DNA from: Enchytraeus crypticus
Taxonomy: Eukaryota; Annelida; Clitellata; Enchytraeida; Enchytraeidae
Direction of reading: 5' to 3'
Length of the DNA stretch: 64,000 nt
NCBI GenBank assembly: GCA_905160935.1
Contig: CAJHZI010000447.1
Span: 243,501 to 307,500 of the forward strand
This document shows positions 1 to 10,620 of this stretch, in pieces. Numbering within the stretch: position 1 is the stretch's first letter; the number at the start of each line of letters is the position of its first letter. A program made the translations under genes and the position numbers. Below the pieces are notes generated by a model, which made no database searches, had not been told where the DNA came from, and saw nothing but the letters and a program-made list of their open reading frames with translations.

Positions 1-84
1 TTAAATCAATAAATTGATAGATTTTTAAGTATCTGTTTAGGATTTTAAATTAATTATTAGCACTACTGAATGGACAACTGTGTA

Positions 85-560
85 GCCTAATGAATGACCA
101 AATAGCTCTTGCTATGGAGCCGCTTTGCTCTCTCTATTGAGCCGAATAGCTATTAGGCTCAATAGAGAGAGAAAAGCGGCTCAATAGCTGCTCAGCTCTC
201 TCTCTCTCTCTATGCTGAGCCGAATAGTTCTCTCTCTATCGAGCCATTTAGCTCTCTATGTTGAGCCGAATAGCTCTCTCTCCCTCTATCGAGCCTCTTA
301 GCCCTCTATGCTGAGCCGAATAGCTCTCTCTATATCGAGCCGCTTAGCCCTCTGAGCTGAATAAATCTTTGTATTGAACCGAATAATAGAGCTGAAAGAG
401 CTATTCAGCTATCTCTCTCTCTCTTTTCTCTCTCTCTCTTCCTTTCTTTCTTCTTTCTTTCTTTCTTTCTCTCTCCCTCTCTCTATTCAGCCGAATAGCT
501 CTCTCCATTTTGGTGAATAGCTCATTCTCCATTGAGCTGAATGGCTCTCTAAAACCTCTC
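85..560. repeat. CT-rich degenerate satellite
   Basis: An irregular tandem array built on a motif like GAGCCGAATAGCTCTCTCTA, with unit length varying from about 24 to 45 bases and interleaved (CT)n and (CTTT)n runs. Inverted copies of GAGCCG/CGGCTC occur in the first 100 bases of the array. No coding capacity is credible here. Confidence 0.8.
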
Positions 561-589
561 TATTAAGCCGAACTCTTAGCTTATCTTAT

Positions 590-800
590 CGATGACCTTT
601 ACGATCATCGATAATTATGGATTGGACGATTTAACCTTATCTATACTTTCCGATGACTATAGTTTGGGAAAAAATTGGATTCTGAAGTGGTTTCTCGTTG
701 CCTTCCTCAGTTCTTGCTTAGTAGACTCTTACGACATGTGCAATAAACATTTGTATAATTTATAAGTGGCCCGGACACAACACGGAAATCATACTCTCAT
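590..800 (+). repeat. Interspersed repeat family A, copy 1
   Basis: The stretch containing GTTGCCTTCCTCAGTTCTTG, followed by a CTCTTACGAC-like motif and a CCGGACACAACACGG-like end, matches two other places in the window, near 22925-23230 (same strand) and 27180-27400 (opposite strand). Such motifs are common at the 3' ends of RTE-type LINEs and their SINEs, so a retroposon tail is the likeliest identity. Family name unknown. Confidence 0.6.
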
Positions 801-3760
801 AGCAGATATCTTACCTGATCATACTCTCATATCATCAGAAATGTCATGTGATCATACCGATGCGTAATCATATATCTCACGCGAGCACATTTCCTGTCTA
901 GTGGTAGCACTGGAGAATCCCTTTCTATTTAAAAGCAATAACGCCACGTCACCACAAGGATACGCTAGGAGATTGACCAGCATGACTCGCTGATCCTCTC
1001 TTGCCATTAATCATTTTCTTGCCTGCGTGAGACACGAAAGATTATGATCACTGCGCTCAGCTAGAGGAACAGAAAATCTCCCAACTTTAGTTCTTATGAA
1101 TGAAAGGCACGCCAAAATTAGATGCTGGGAAGAATTTTGAAAACGAAAGTGAGAGAAGGGAGGAGAGGGAAGAAATTCGGGGGCGAACGAGCAACTAGAG
1201 AAGAGAAAATAAATTGAACGTGAACACGAACGTGTGGAATTAATTATGTGACAGTCACTGCACGTTTACAGCAGCTAGAGTTGACAACGTCTCGACGGTC
1301 GACTTTAGGTAATAGCATTACACATACGTCTAATAAGAACACCTCGCAGTTACCCCGAGAAGCAAGTTGCCACAAGAATGAGATCTAGAAATTTTCTTCG
1401 TTTTGACTCTCTGAATTCACTTGTCGCATAAACTAATTACCCACTTGCTTATAGCACTGTACTTTCTTTCATTATACGGCCTGAGTGATGAATCGACAAT
1501 CATTAATTTAAATAATGATCTCCAATTATTTAGCCAGCAAAGTTTGGATACGCACAAACGACTGATAACAGACTAGTAATAAGCCACAAATAGATCGAAC
1601 ACAACACACGGGGCCCGAGCATATCTATTTCTATTTGGAAAATGAGTAAATAGAGCAATGAATAATAAAAAATCGAGTTGTTATGATTTTTCTGGAGAGT
1701 TAAATATAGACTGCACAAAATGTATCTCAGAAAAGACCACAGCAAATTTCTTATAGACTAAAGTTGAGTTTCAAATTGTAATACATCTCGATTAGACTTG
1801 TAAACTATATATCCTTCCAAAGATTTATTTTTCAAAGATTATATTTATATAAATTATTTTACTATTAGAGAACTTAATAAAAGTTAAGGTCAATTGAGCT
1901 CTGTACTACACTTGCTGTAGGCTACCGACGTCCTAGCGAATCGGTAACACGCTGTGTGACAAGCAGAAGCAATATATCAATTGAATCTGTCGGTAAATAT
2001 GAAACACTGTAACATGTTTTCAATTAGAAAGAAGAAGTAGATGCCTTGAAGGGAGTTAAGGAGGTAGAGAGGGATGGATAAATCGAGAATGAGATACAGT
2101 GCGAGGTAGTAAAATAAAGATGGAGAGATGAAAATTCTTTCCAGAAAAGAAGAAGCAAGAGTGGAAAGGTATAGAGAAATAGTAATGTGTAAGGCGCAGC
2201 GTTTTACGTAACAGTACATCACAACACGTGTTGCTGTTACGTCAAGGTCATGATGCACAAGATTTTCAGCCTGAGCCTGTAGCATACAAGTTCTTTATTT
2301 CTTCACTTCTTACACACACACACTCTCTACTTCTAGATGCTTCTTGCGGCAGGTTAATTGTACTAGTTGCCTTCACACTAATTAATTATTGCAAATATGC
2401 ACACAGGCTGCAGTCAAGCTAACAACTATGAGATCCTGTTCGAAAAGTAGTGGATCCTATAATCCTATTACATAAAGACATTTTTTATACTTCAAATAAA
2501 TAGTTTAGCTTGAATAAAAGCGCCTCTTCAATGTCGACTATACAACGGTACGATCATCATGGTAGGCTAAAGTAACTTGTAGCAAGAAAATTGCTGTGAT
2601 CACATGCAAACTGATTCACTTTTCTGGATCCAGGATTTAAAACACATCTCCTGACACTTTTCTCATTTTCAACCTAGCCCCATAGTTGCTATTAAAAAGA
2701 TTGGCACTATTCACTATTTAGAGATTTATAGAGAGATACGTGTATCAGTGCTGGACTTCAGCTTCTCTTGATGCAATATCTCGTTTCGAAAAATCTGCCG
2801 ACGTTAACGGAGAGGATATAAACGGGCGTTGAAAGAACCAAATTCTAATAAAGCTAGTCCTCACAGTCACGCAAGAAGAAAACAAAAGAATAACTAATAG
2901 CCTATAAATGTTTAGAGGTCATTTCCTCACCCATGAGTAGAGTTCTTCCCAGTAGTATCAGCCGTTGCAGCCAGGCCAACTTTAATTTCTTCTTGTGAAA
3001 TTACTAATTCATTAAAAGAGAGAATAAGAAGCGTCACAGGAAGATATACAGTAAAACGATGAGAAGCTCATTGGTTGTGTGTCATATCCACATTAACACA
3101 TATTGTCTTAGGCTCGTGCGGTTTATTAAAGTAGCAGTTAATAAGCACACTAGTATATTCATAGCCACGCCCCCTCAGGCCTCGACTAATAACCAGTGCT
3201 CGAAGCTCTGGTTTAGGGTTAGTTATGCTAGTATGCTTGCTAGCTGCTAGTGTTTATTAACACATAGCAATTCATTCCATCGCTCATCCATTAGTACACA
3301 ACTACACTGTCAGATCACACACACACACATACATACACGCATACACACACTCGTTTTAGTGGTAGATATAAAAATGTGGCAGAAAACTATTCGTAAACTT
3401 AACATGTCCGTACAAAAACCCCAAATTCTGTAACGAAAATCGAATGCTATCAACGCTATGATTTCTGCAAGCGTTACTATATTCTTCATGCACTGAAGCC
3501 AATCGTGATTATATCACTGACAGTAGGTTTGACTATATGTTTGGCTAACTGTTTACGTTCAGTAGTCTATACCAAGCCCGTGCTTTTGATACCTGTTTAA
3601 GAGTTCACACTTATTTTGCTAAATAAAAGAAACAGGCTGACATACATGTATATTGACACATCAAATCTCAATGGCCTATATATACTAGCATATTGTAACT
3701 CTGATGCAACCAAGCACAATGGATATTGCTCAATACTAGCATGTCGAAATACACACCGAC
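800..3760. other. No gene seen
   Basis: AT-rich DNA with only short chance reading frames. There is a short (CA)n-like run near 3315-3350. I see no exon-like segment, RNA gene or recognisable transposon. Confidence 0.6.
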
Positions 3761-3765
3761 AGGTC

Positions 3766-4240
3766 CGATACATTGAAGACACAGATACACACTGACACAT
3801 TGAAGACACATATACACAATGACACATTGAAGACACAGTTACACACTGATACATTGAAGACACATATAAATACTGACACATTGAAGACACAGTTACACAC
3901 TGACACTTTGAAGACATAGATACACATTGACACGTTGAAAACACAGATACACACTGAAACATTGAAGACACAGTTACACACTGGCACATTGAAGACACAG
4001 TTACACATTGAAGACACATTTACACACTGGCACATTGAAGACACAGTTACACATTGAAGACACATTTACACACTGACACATTGAAGACACAGATACACAC
4101 TGACACATTGAAGACACAGATACACACTGACACATTGAAGACACATATACACAATGACACATTGAAGACTCAGTTACACACTGACACATTGAAGACACAG
4201 ATACACACTGACACATTGAAAACATAGATACATATACATA
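3766..4240. repeat. 27-bp minisatellite
   Basis: About 17 imperfect copies of a 27-base unit containing CATTGAAGACACAGATACAC. Because 27 is a multiple of three, several frames stay open over the array and give Cys/Val-rich pseudo-proteins on the minus strand; these are not genes. Confidence 0.9.
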
Positions 4241-4404
4241 CATGTACATGGAAAAAAAACAAAGCACACTGAACGATACAGACGCAACGAAACAGCGTGA
4301 GAGATAGAAGGGCAGGCGAGCTCACCGGAAGTTGGAGAATTAGCGAGCGATGAGAGATTATCAGCTATGCACGTTGCATTGAGGCATCTGATTCACTTCA
4401 TCTT

Positions 4405-4662
4405 ATGTGCAATTTTAAACATAGAAGCATTCATGTGATAATTCTACACATAGATATACACTGCATTTATGTGATAATTCTACACATAGAAGTACACTGC
4501 ATTCATGTGATAATTCTACACATAGAAGTATACTGCATTCATGTGATAATTCTACACATAAAAGTATACTGCATTCATGTGATAATTCTACACATTGAAG
4601 TATACTACATTCATGTGGTAATTTTACACATATAAGTACACTGCTTTCATATCCTAATTGCA
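4405..4662. repeat. 36-bp minisatellite
   Basis: About seven copies of a 36-base unit (core ATTCATGTGATAATTCTACA). The period is a multiple of three, so both strands stay open over about 80 codons, which is an artefact of periodicity. Confidence 0.9.
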
Positions 4663-4936
4663 TCCTATGTGCTAATTCGTCACATTAAAGCATACTATAC
4701 TATGTTTAGCTTTCCGTCGTGGTATCAAAACACTATTGTGGTCTCGTAGTTTTTCTACAAGAAATTACAATATGTGTATGTTAATTATAAGTATATGGTA
4801 TATAAAAACAAGTAGAAGTGTTGCTAGGTGATTTAAGGCTCCACTCATATGTGGACATTTTCTAGATATTGAACTCTCTCTCTATAAACTAGTCTTGAAG
4901 ACATATTTCGGCCATGACCCTGCTATATAAATTTTC

Positions 4937-5160
4937 TCTGTTAATAATAATAATAATAATAGTAATAATAGTAATAACAATAATAGTAATAATTTCCGTG
5001 GCACTTTGGCTAATGCGGCTTCCCAGAGTGTAGAGGAATTATTTTAATCGCTTCATTTTTTAACTTTTAATTGAATAAAGTCTCTTTTATAATAATAATA
5101 GTAATAATAATAATAATAATAATAACAATAATAATAATAATAGCAGTAGTAGTAGTAAAT
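4937..5160. repeat. (TAA)n microsatellites flanking repeat family B copy 1
   Basis: Two (TAA)n tracts, about 4942-4992 and 5091-5160, bracket a piece (about 4992-5090) with GTGGCACTTTGGCTAATGCG. It is homologous to copies at 7553-7750 and 7775-8015. The association with (TAA)n at both edges recurs in the other copies. Confidence 0.7.
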
Positions 5161-5164
5161 AATG

Positions 5165-5735
5165 CCACTAGACGGCATACACGTAGGCCTACTGTACGTA
5201 ATCTGAACAACGTTCAACGCACTTCAACTACGCTAGTCATGCTACATATCAATTACGCTCACGCTATGTTTGTTTATACAAATTAAGCTGACGCATATAC
5301 TATGAAATTGTCGTTAATTGATTTAGTATATGCGGAAACATTAATATATATTAACTTAAAATTTATCACGTTATCTATTTCCCAAGTGTTCGAATATAAA
5401 ATGTTTAGTTGAACTTAATATGAAATATTTCGCATTCCACGTCGAACAATCTGTGTATTTATCTTATTTTGCCAGAAAAGTTTCCGAGATCATGCAAAGT
5501 GAAAGGATTTTTATAAACTGCGATAATGTGCAACTAAGAACTGTTGATTTATCTCAATAGATATCTGGAATAATGTTTACATAACAGCCTGAGTATTGCT
5601 CTTCGTCAACCAATTATGTGTTACGTGTTACTTTGATAACTATATAGGCCAGTCCTACTATGATATCGTACAGCATAATTAAAAATTTAAATAAATAAAA
5701 TATATATATATATAATTATATTATTAACGTAATTT
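5165..5735. other. No gene seen
   Basis: AT-rich unique-looking DNA between microsatellites. Nothing coding or repetitive was recognised. Confidence 0.5.
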
Positions 5736-5790
5736 AAATAATAATATAATAATAATAATAATAAATCATATTAATCATAGCAGTAGTAAT

Positions 5791-5823
<33 letters not shown>

Positions 5824-6105
5824 TACAATAATAATGATAGGAATAATTATAATAATAATAGTAATCATAATATGAATATGAATATGTACCTTGAACCTGC
5901 CACTTGGCAGTGCACTGAAGAGAGAGTAATCATAATAGAAATCATAATAATACTGATATTATTATTATTACTTGTTATTACTATTAATTAGTATTATTAT
6001 TATTTATGATTGTTACTATTACAATTATTATTACTATTTTTATTAACAATAATAATAATAATAATAGTAATAATAATAATAATAATAATAGTAATAATAA
6101 CGTCT
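5736..6105. repeat. (TAA)n-rich block with an RTE-like LINE 3' end
   Basis: A block of (TAA)n/(TTA)n tracts on both strands. Inside it, about 5871-5925, lies CCACTTGGCAGTGCACTGAA followed by a short (GA)n. This is the terminal motif of the RTE-like LINE family found at 18985, 22858, 36940, 42650 and 50580. Confidence 0.7.
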
Positions 6106-6117
6106 TGCTCTTCCACT

Positions 6118-7440
6118 TTAAACTTCTATTTTGCAGATAATTTCATTTTTCCTCACCAATATTATCACTTTTCGCATGGCAATTCATGAAGAAGTTCATG
6201 ATATCATTCGTAACTCATCTGATTCATCGTGTTCTCTTGCTCAAATTCCAATTAAACTAATCAAATCTTGCATCAGTGCATTTGTGCCCCTATTACTCAC
6301 TCAATCAAATTCTGCCTTAGTGAAGGTGTCTTCCCGTCTCATTTGAAAAAAGCAGTTGTCACTCATATCTTAAAGAAGGCTTCTTTACTAAAAATAAACT
6401 TTTAAACTATCAGCCTATTTCTAATCTTAACGTCATTTCCAAATTGCTTGAAAGAGTCTTTGTCTTCATCTAGATTCTTTCTCATCACTCTCACCTTTCC
6501 AATCCGCCTATGGTAAATTCTACTCAACTGAAACTGCACTGACCAGGATCCATGATGATCTCTGTCCAGCCATGGACGCACAGTAAGTATCTGCCCTTGT
6601 TCTTCTCACTGCTGCTTTTGACACGATTAACCACAGTATAGTCCTTTCTAGACTTAATTCTTGCTTCTTAATCTCTGACAAGGCACATGGTCTACTTTCC
6701 TCATACCTCTTACAGCATTCCCAATCTGTAATTATTGATATCACTTAGTCGCCATCATGTACTATACCTTGTGGAGTCCCCCCAGGTCCTGGGTCACCTC
6801 CCTTTCACATTATATACCACCCCCTTATTTCAATTGCTAACTGATTCAACGCTGAAATTTCGCTTTTACGCGGATGATATCCAGATTTACATCTTGTTCT
6901 CTAATCCCGACTCTTTTGATGCGTGAACTCTTTCCAAACTTATATCTACCCTTGATCTACTTCATTCCTGGTTTTACGCCAATCGTCTTGTTAATCCATC
7001 AACAACTGAATGCCTTCTCATCGGCACCCCACAACAGCGTAATAGAATAACTAGCTCAACTATTACAATTAAAAATATTCATTTAATAACCGCAGGTTCT
7101 ACACGTAACTTTAACTGTAATTTTTTATTCAAATCGAAACTGTAAAGCACATATTTTATCAGTCTGTCGTTCTTCTTTTTTCTATTTTCGACAATTACGT
7201 CAAATTCGCAGATACCTTGATATCAATTCTACCACTTTATTAGCTAATGCGCTTGTCCATACTAAACTTTATTACTGTAACTCACTGCTGAACCATCTCC
7301 AGAAAACCTCTCTAATTCGCCTTAAACAATTACAAAATTCTCTTTCACGTAATGTAAAAATATCTATTCAAATCCCACACTTCATCTCTTATTAAGAAAC
7401 TGCACTGGGTTCCAGTCTTAAATTCTTATTGATTGATGCG
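6118..7440 (+). pseudogene. L2/CR1-like LINE fragment (reverse transcriptase)
   Basis: Translations in several frames give a degenerate RT of the L2/CR1 type. In order: a CSLAQIPIKLIK segment, a PISNLNVISKLLERV segment, GVPQVLG, the palm motif FYADDIQIYI (near 6868), then YCNSLLNHL, LKQLQNS and KKLHWVPV near 7270-7412. The order matches the C-terminal half of such LINEs. Many stops and frameshifts make it long dead. It ends in a (TAA)n tract at 7474-7552, a plausible 3' tail. The 5' half with the endonuclease is absent. Confidence 0.8.
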
Positions 7441-7474
7441 TAATGTCGTCATGTCGTAATGTCACTGTCTGTCG

Positions 7475-7509
<35 letters not shown>

Positions 7510-7552
7510 ATATTAATAATAATAATAATAATAAATTAATAATAATAATAAT

Positions 7553-7750
7553 AGTCTCCACGAATGCACTCCAGCGCTTTCACGTTGTCTGCATTCGTGG
7601 CACGTTAGCGAATGCGGCTTCTCAGAGTGTAGACGAATTATGTTAAACATTTCTTTGTAATCTTTTCTTTAATTAAATAAAGTACTTCAATACATATTAT
7701 TTTTAGCCTAATGGTCCTATACTGCCCAGGACAATAAAAATAAAATAAAA
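7553..7750 (+). repeat. Interspersed repeat family B, copy 2
   Basis: Contains CATTCGTGGCACGTTAGCGA, CTCAGAGTGTAGACGAATTA, an AT-rich stretch and CCCAGGACAATAAAAATAAA. Homologous to copy 3 immediately downstream and to copy 1 near 4992-5090. The A-rich end and (TAA)n flank suggest a short retroposon. Family unknown. Confidence 0.7.
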
Positions 7751-7774
7751 ACTAATAATAATAATAATAATAAC

Positions 7775-8015
7775 CAGCGCTATTACAGGCGACCAACGCG
7801 AAAAAGCCTTTCTATGGCAGCGCCTGTCTATTGCACTCCAGCGCTGTAATGTTGTCTGCTTTCGTGGCACATTGGCGAATGCGGCCTCCCAGAGCGTAGA
7901 GGCATTATTATAAATAGTTCATTTTCATCTTTCTTTTAATTAAATAAATTTCTTTCTTTTATCTTATTTTTTAGCCCAGTTCCCTATAGAGCACAGGGCA
8001 ATAAAAAAAATTAAA
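7775..8015 (+). repeat. Interspersed repeat family B, copy 3
   Basis: The longest copy. It begins about 75 bases further 5' (ACCAGCGCTATTACAGGCGA) and includes GTGGCACATTGGCGAATGCG and the AGCACAGGGCAATAAAA end. It lies head-to-tail with copy 2, separated by (TAA)n. Confidence 0.7.
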
Positions 8016-8089
8016 ATTTTTTAATTTAATAGTAATAATGCATCAGAATCAGAATCATCATCGTTATCATCGTCACCGTCACTATCGCC

Positions 8090-8205
8090 ACCGCCACCGT
8101 GCGCCACCATCACCATCACCATCACATCATCATCACCATCACCATCACCATCATCATCATCACCATCACCATCACTATCATCATCATCATTATCATCTTC
8201 TATCG
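8090..8205. repeat. (CAT/CAC)n trinucleotide repeat
   Basis: An imperfect CAT/CAC run that would encode poly-His in one frame. It has no flanking coding context and is treated as a microsatellite. Confidence 0.9.
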
Positions 8206-9294
8206 AATCGCTTCGCCATAGCTTGAGTTGATCGAGAACAACATATTCCTATAGACTAAATTGCTCAACAGGTTGACATCTAGTCCACTTAATAATGAGC
8301 TGGAATATACATGTATATAAAATGAAAAGTGATATTGATATGGCTAGTAGATTTATGCACAATTGATATAAAATTCAATATTAAGGATGGTGATGTATAA
8401 GACTCTACGATGGATTGAGATAAGTGGAGGTGAGGAAGAGAGTTGAAGGGACTACTCTACAGTCCACAGAGTGACGCCTAACAGAACTCGAAGAAGAGAA
8501 AAGATACCCACACACTTCAGAGATATGTGAAGAGCAATGTAATAGTCAAAGAACTGAACAACATTACAGTCATCATACGTATTTCCTATATGATTACTGG
8601 TACATGCGTACAATTGTGCTTATTTGTTAATGGGTATGCGCGTATGTTTATTTTACTTTCTAATATGCATACCTATTAAACATACAAAATAAACGTCAAT
8701 GCAAAACACAAACTTAATTAACTAAGATAAAGAGTTTTCTAACAAATTATATAATAAGATAAATGTAGTAGTGTATGTACGCTCATGTTAAAAGTGTGAG
8801 TGTATGTGTATATTTTATATGTGATCACAAATATTTATCGAAGCCTGGGCAAGTTAGTTAAAATTTTAAAACCAAGTTAACCGTGTTCTGTTTTGTAATG
8901 TACGCTACGTATCTTACGTTGCTATAGAGAAGAGTAACTACAATCACTTAAGGAATACATTTTTTCTCTTAAAACCAAACCAACGCATTCTTGTAAATAA
9001 CTCTTGTGGGTAAACAACAACAACAAGATTTGACTTACCCTGCAGTTTCTGTTGCCGGTGTTTTTTCCAGACGAGACTGAGCGCGCTGTCTTTGATGCCT
9101 CGTACTCTCTCGCTCAGACTTCTGCTCCAGTTGTAATCCTGCTGAGCGGAAAACTCCTTCCTGCCTTCCCGCACACTTCTTCTACTTCCACTCATCATTG
9201 CAACCTCTCAAACGCTTTGCGAGACAGCTAGAAGTTCTAATCTTATTTTTACTATACACAGCTATAAATTTGTATGTTATTTTTATTAGTTTAT
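8206..9294. other. No gene seen
   Basis: AT-rich DNA. Short open frames near 8944-9198 and 9198-9300 lack any recognisable domain or splice context. Confidence 0.5.
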
Positions 9295-9306
9295 TATTGA
9301 ACTCTC

Positions 9307-9780
9307 TTTTAAAAGATTTTAAAAGATTGAAAGATAAATTTTATAGTTCTGTGGCAAGGCCAGTAATTATGTATGGTTCGGAGTGTTGGGCACTAAAAAT
9401 GGAATATTTACTGAGTTTACATGTGGCAGAAATGCGAATGTTACGTCTAATGTGTGTTAAACAGAATGGAAAATGAATATGTGAGGGTGAATTTGAAGGT
9501 TGACGGGATCAGGGATAGGTTGGCTCAGTCGAGATTGAGATGGTATGGGCATATTGTGAGAAAGGCCGATGAGGATGCGGTAGAGAGAGTTTGGAGGGAA
9601 GAACTGGATGCTAAGCTCGAGAGAGGTGGACCACAACTGACGTGGGATGCGGTGATTAAGAGGATCATGAAAAATAGGGGACTGACTGACGATATTGTGT
9701 GGGACAGAGAGGACTGGAGGTCTATTCGTATCCCGACTCTAGTTAAACTGGGATTTAAGGGAAGAAGAAGATGATGATGA
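9307..9780 (+). mobile_element. 5'-truncated RTE-like LINE with 12-bp target duplication
   Basis: Encodes the C-terminal end of an RTE-type endonuclease/reverse transcriptase: a YGSECWALK segment, HVAEMRMLRLMC, then RLRWYGHIVRKADEDAVERV and a tail ending near 9771. Two overlapping open segments in different frames show at least one frameshift. The 3' end is a short (ATG)n tail. It is bracketed by an exact 12-base direct repeat, TATTGAACTCTC, at 9295-9306 and 9781-9792. This is a target-site duplication and fixes both ends of a 474-base, heavily 5'-truncated insertion. Confidence 0.85.
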
Positions 9781-9792
9781 TATTGAACTCTC

Positions 9793-10221
9793 CAAGTATG
9801 TGAATACACTTCTTTAAAAGATAGGTTGGGATAGGGTCCAAGTCACAATGTTTGGCTGGAGAGTCTAAAACTAATTTCGTAATTTCTTCAGTTGTAACTG
9901 AAGAAATTACTAACTAGTTAACTGACTAGATAATATAGTAACTGACTAGATAATATAGTAACTGCTAATATATCCGATAGGACTTACTGCGTAATTCTCT
10001 CAATGTTAAACAATTTCTAAAATATATCCTGAATGAATTAACAATAACTGCAATGACCTAAAATGAATCAGAAGTCAGAATAATAATTTAGATAAATTCT
10101 TAAATTATACGATATGTCCACATGAAGAATTAGAGAAAAGTATCAAAGATAATATGCATGAAATATAGTGTTTCATGAAGTAAGCTAAGTATATTTGAAG
10201 TCAGTCATTGAGTCAAGAACA
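9793..10221. other. No gene seen
   Basis: AT-rich. It contains a 21-base tandem pair (ACTGACTAGATAATATAGTA) near 9921-9960 and an ACTGAAGAAATTAC duplication, but nothing coding. Confidence 0.5.
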
Positions 10222-10620
10222 TATCATCATAATCATCATCTTATAGTGAATCCCAGCTAGGGTCGAGATACGAATAGACCTTCTTCACTCCTCTCTGCCC
10301 CCATACCGTATACGTCAATCGCCTATTTTTCATATCTCACTTAATCATCGCATCCCACGTTAGTTGTGGTCTACCTCGACATCTCTAACTTAACCTCCAT
10401 CTCATCCCTCCAAACTTTCTTCTCGACATCCCTCTCTTCCCTTCTCAATATATGACCATACCATTTCGACTTCCAATCTATCATTAATCCCCTCAACACT
10501 CAAATTCATTTTCACACATTCATTTTCCATTCTATCATTCATACATGTAGTTTTACCATATATTGGACGCAACATTCTCATCTCTGCCACATGTAATCTT
10601 TGCTCTAGTTCTTTTTCCCA
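10222..10620 (-). mobile_element. RTE-like LINE 3' fragment, second copy
   Basis: The minus strand encodes HVAEMRMLRPIYGK, NDRMENECVKMNLSVEGIND and a degenerate WSYIEKG region, the same segment as the copy at 9307-9780. Its 3' end (ATGATGATTATGATGATA-like) lies at the left, near 10222. It is 5'-truncated near 10620 and frameshifted. I could not find a clear target duplication. Confidence 0.75.

Noticed and set aside
3597-4267. Long Cys/Val-rich open frames on the minus strand
   Set aside because: They are produced by the 27-bp minisatellite, whose period is a multiple of three; no start context, domain or splice signal.
4405-4663. Open frames on both strands
   Set aside because: The 36-bp tandem repeat keeps both strands open; low-complexity translation.
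8038-8226. Poly-His reading frame
   Set aside because: Translation of a (CAT/CAC)n microsatellite.
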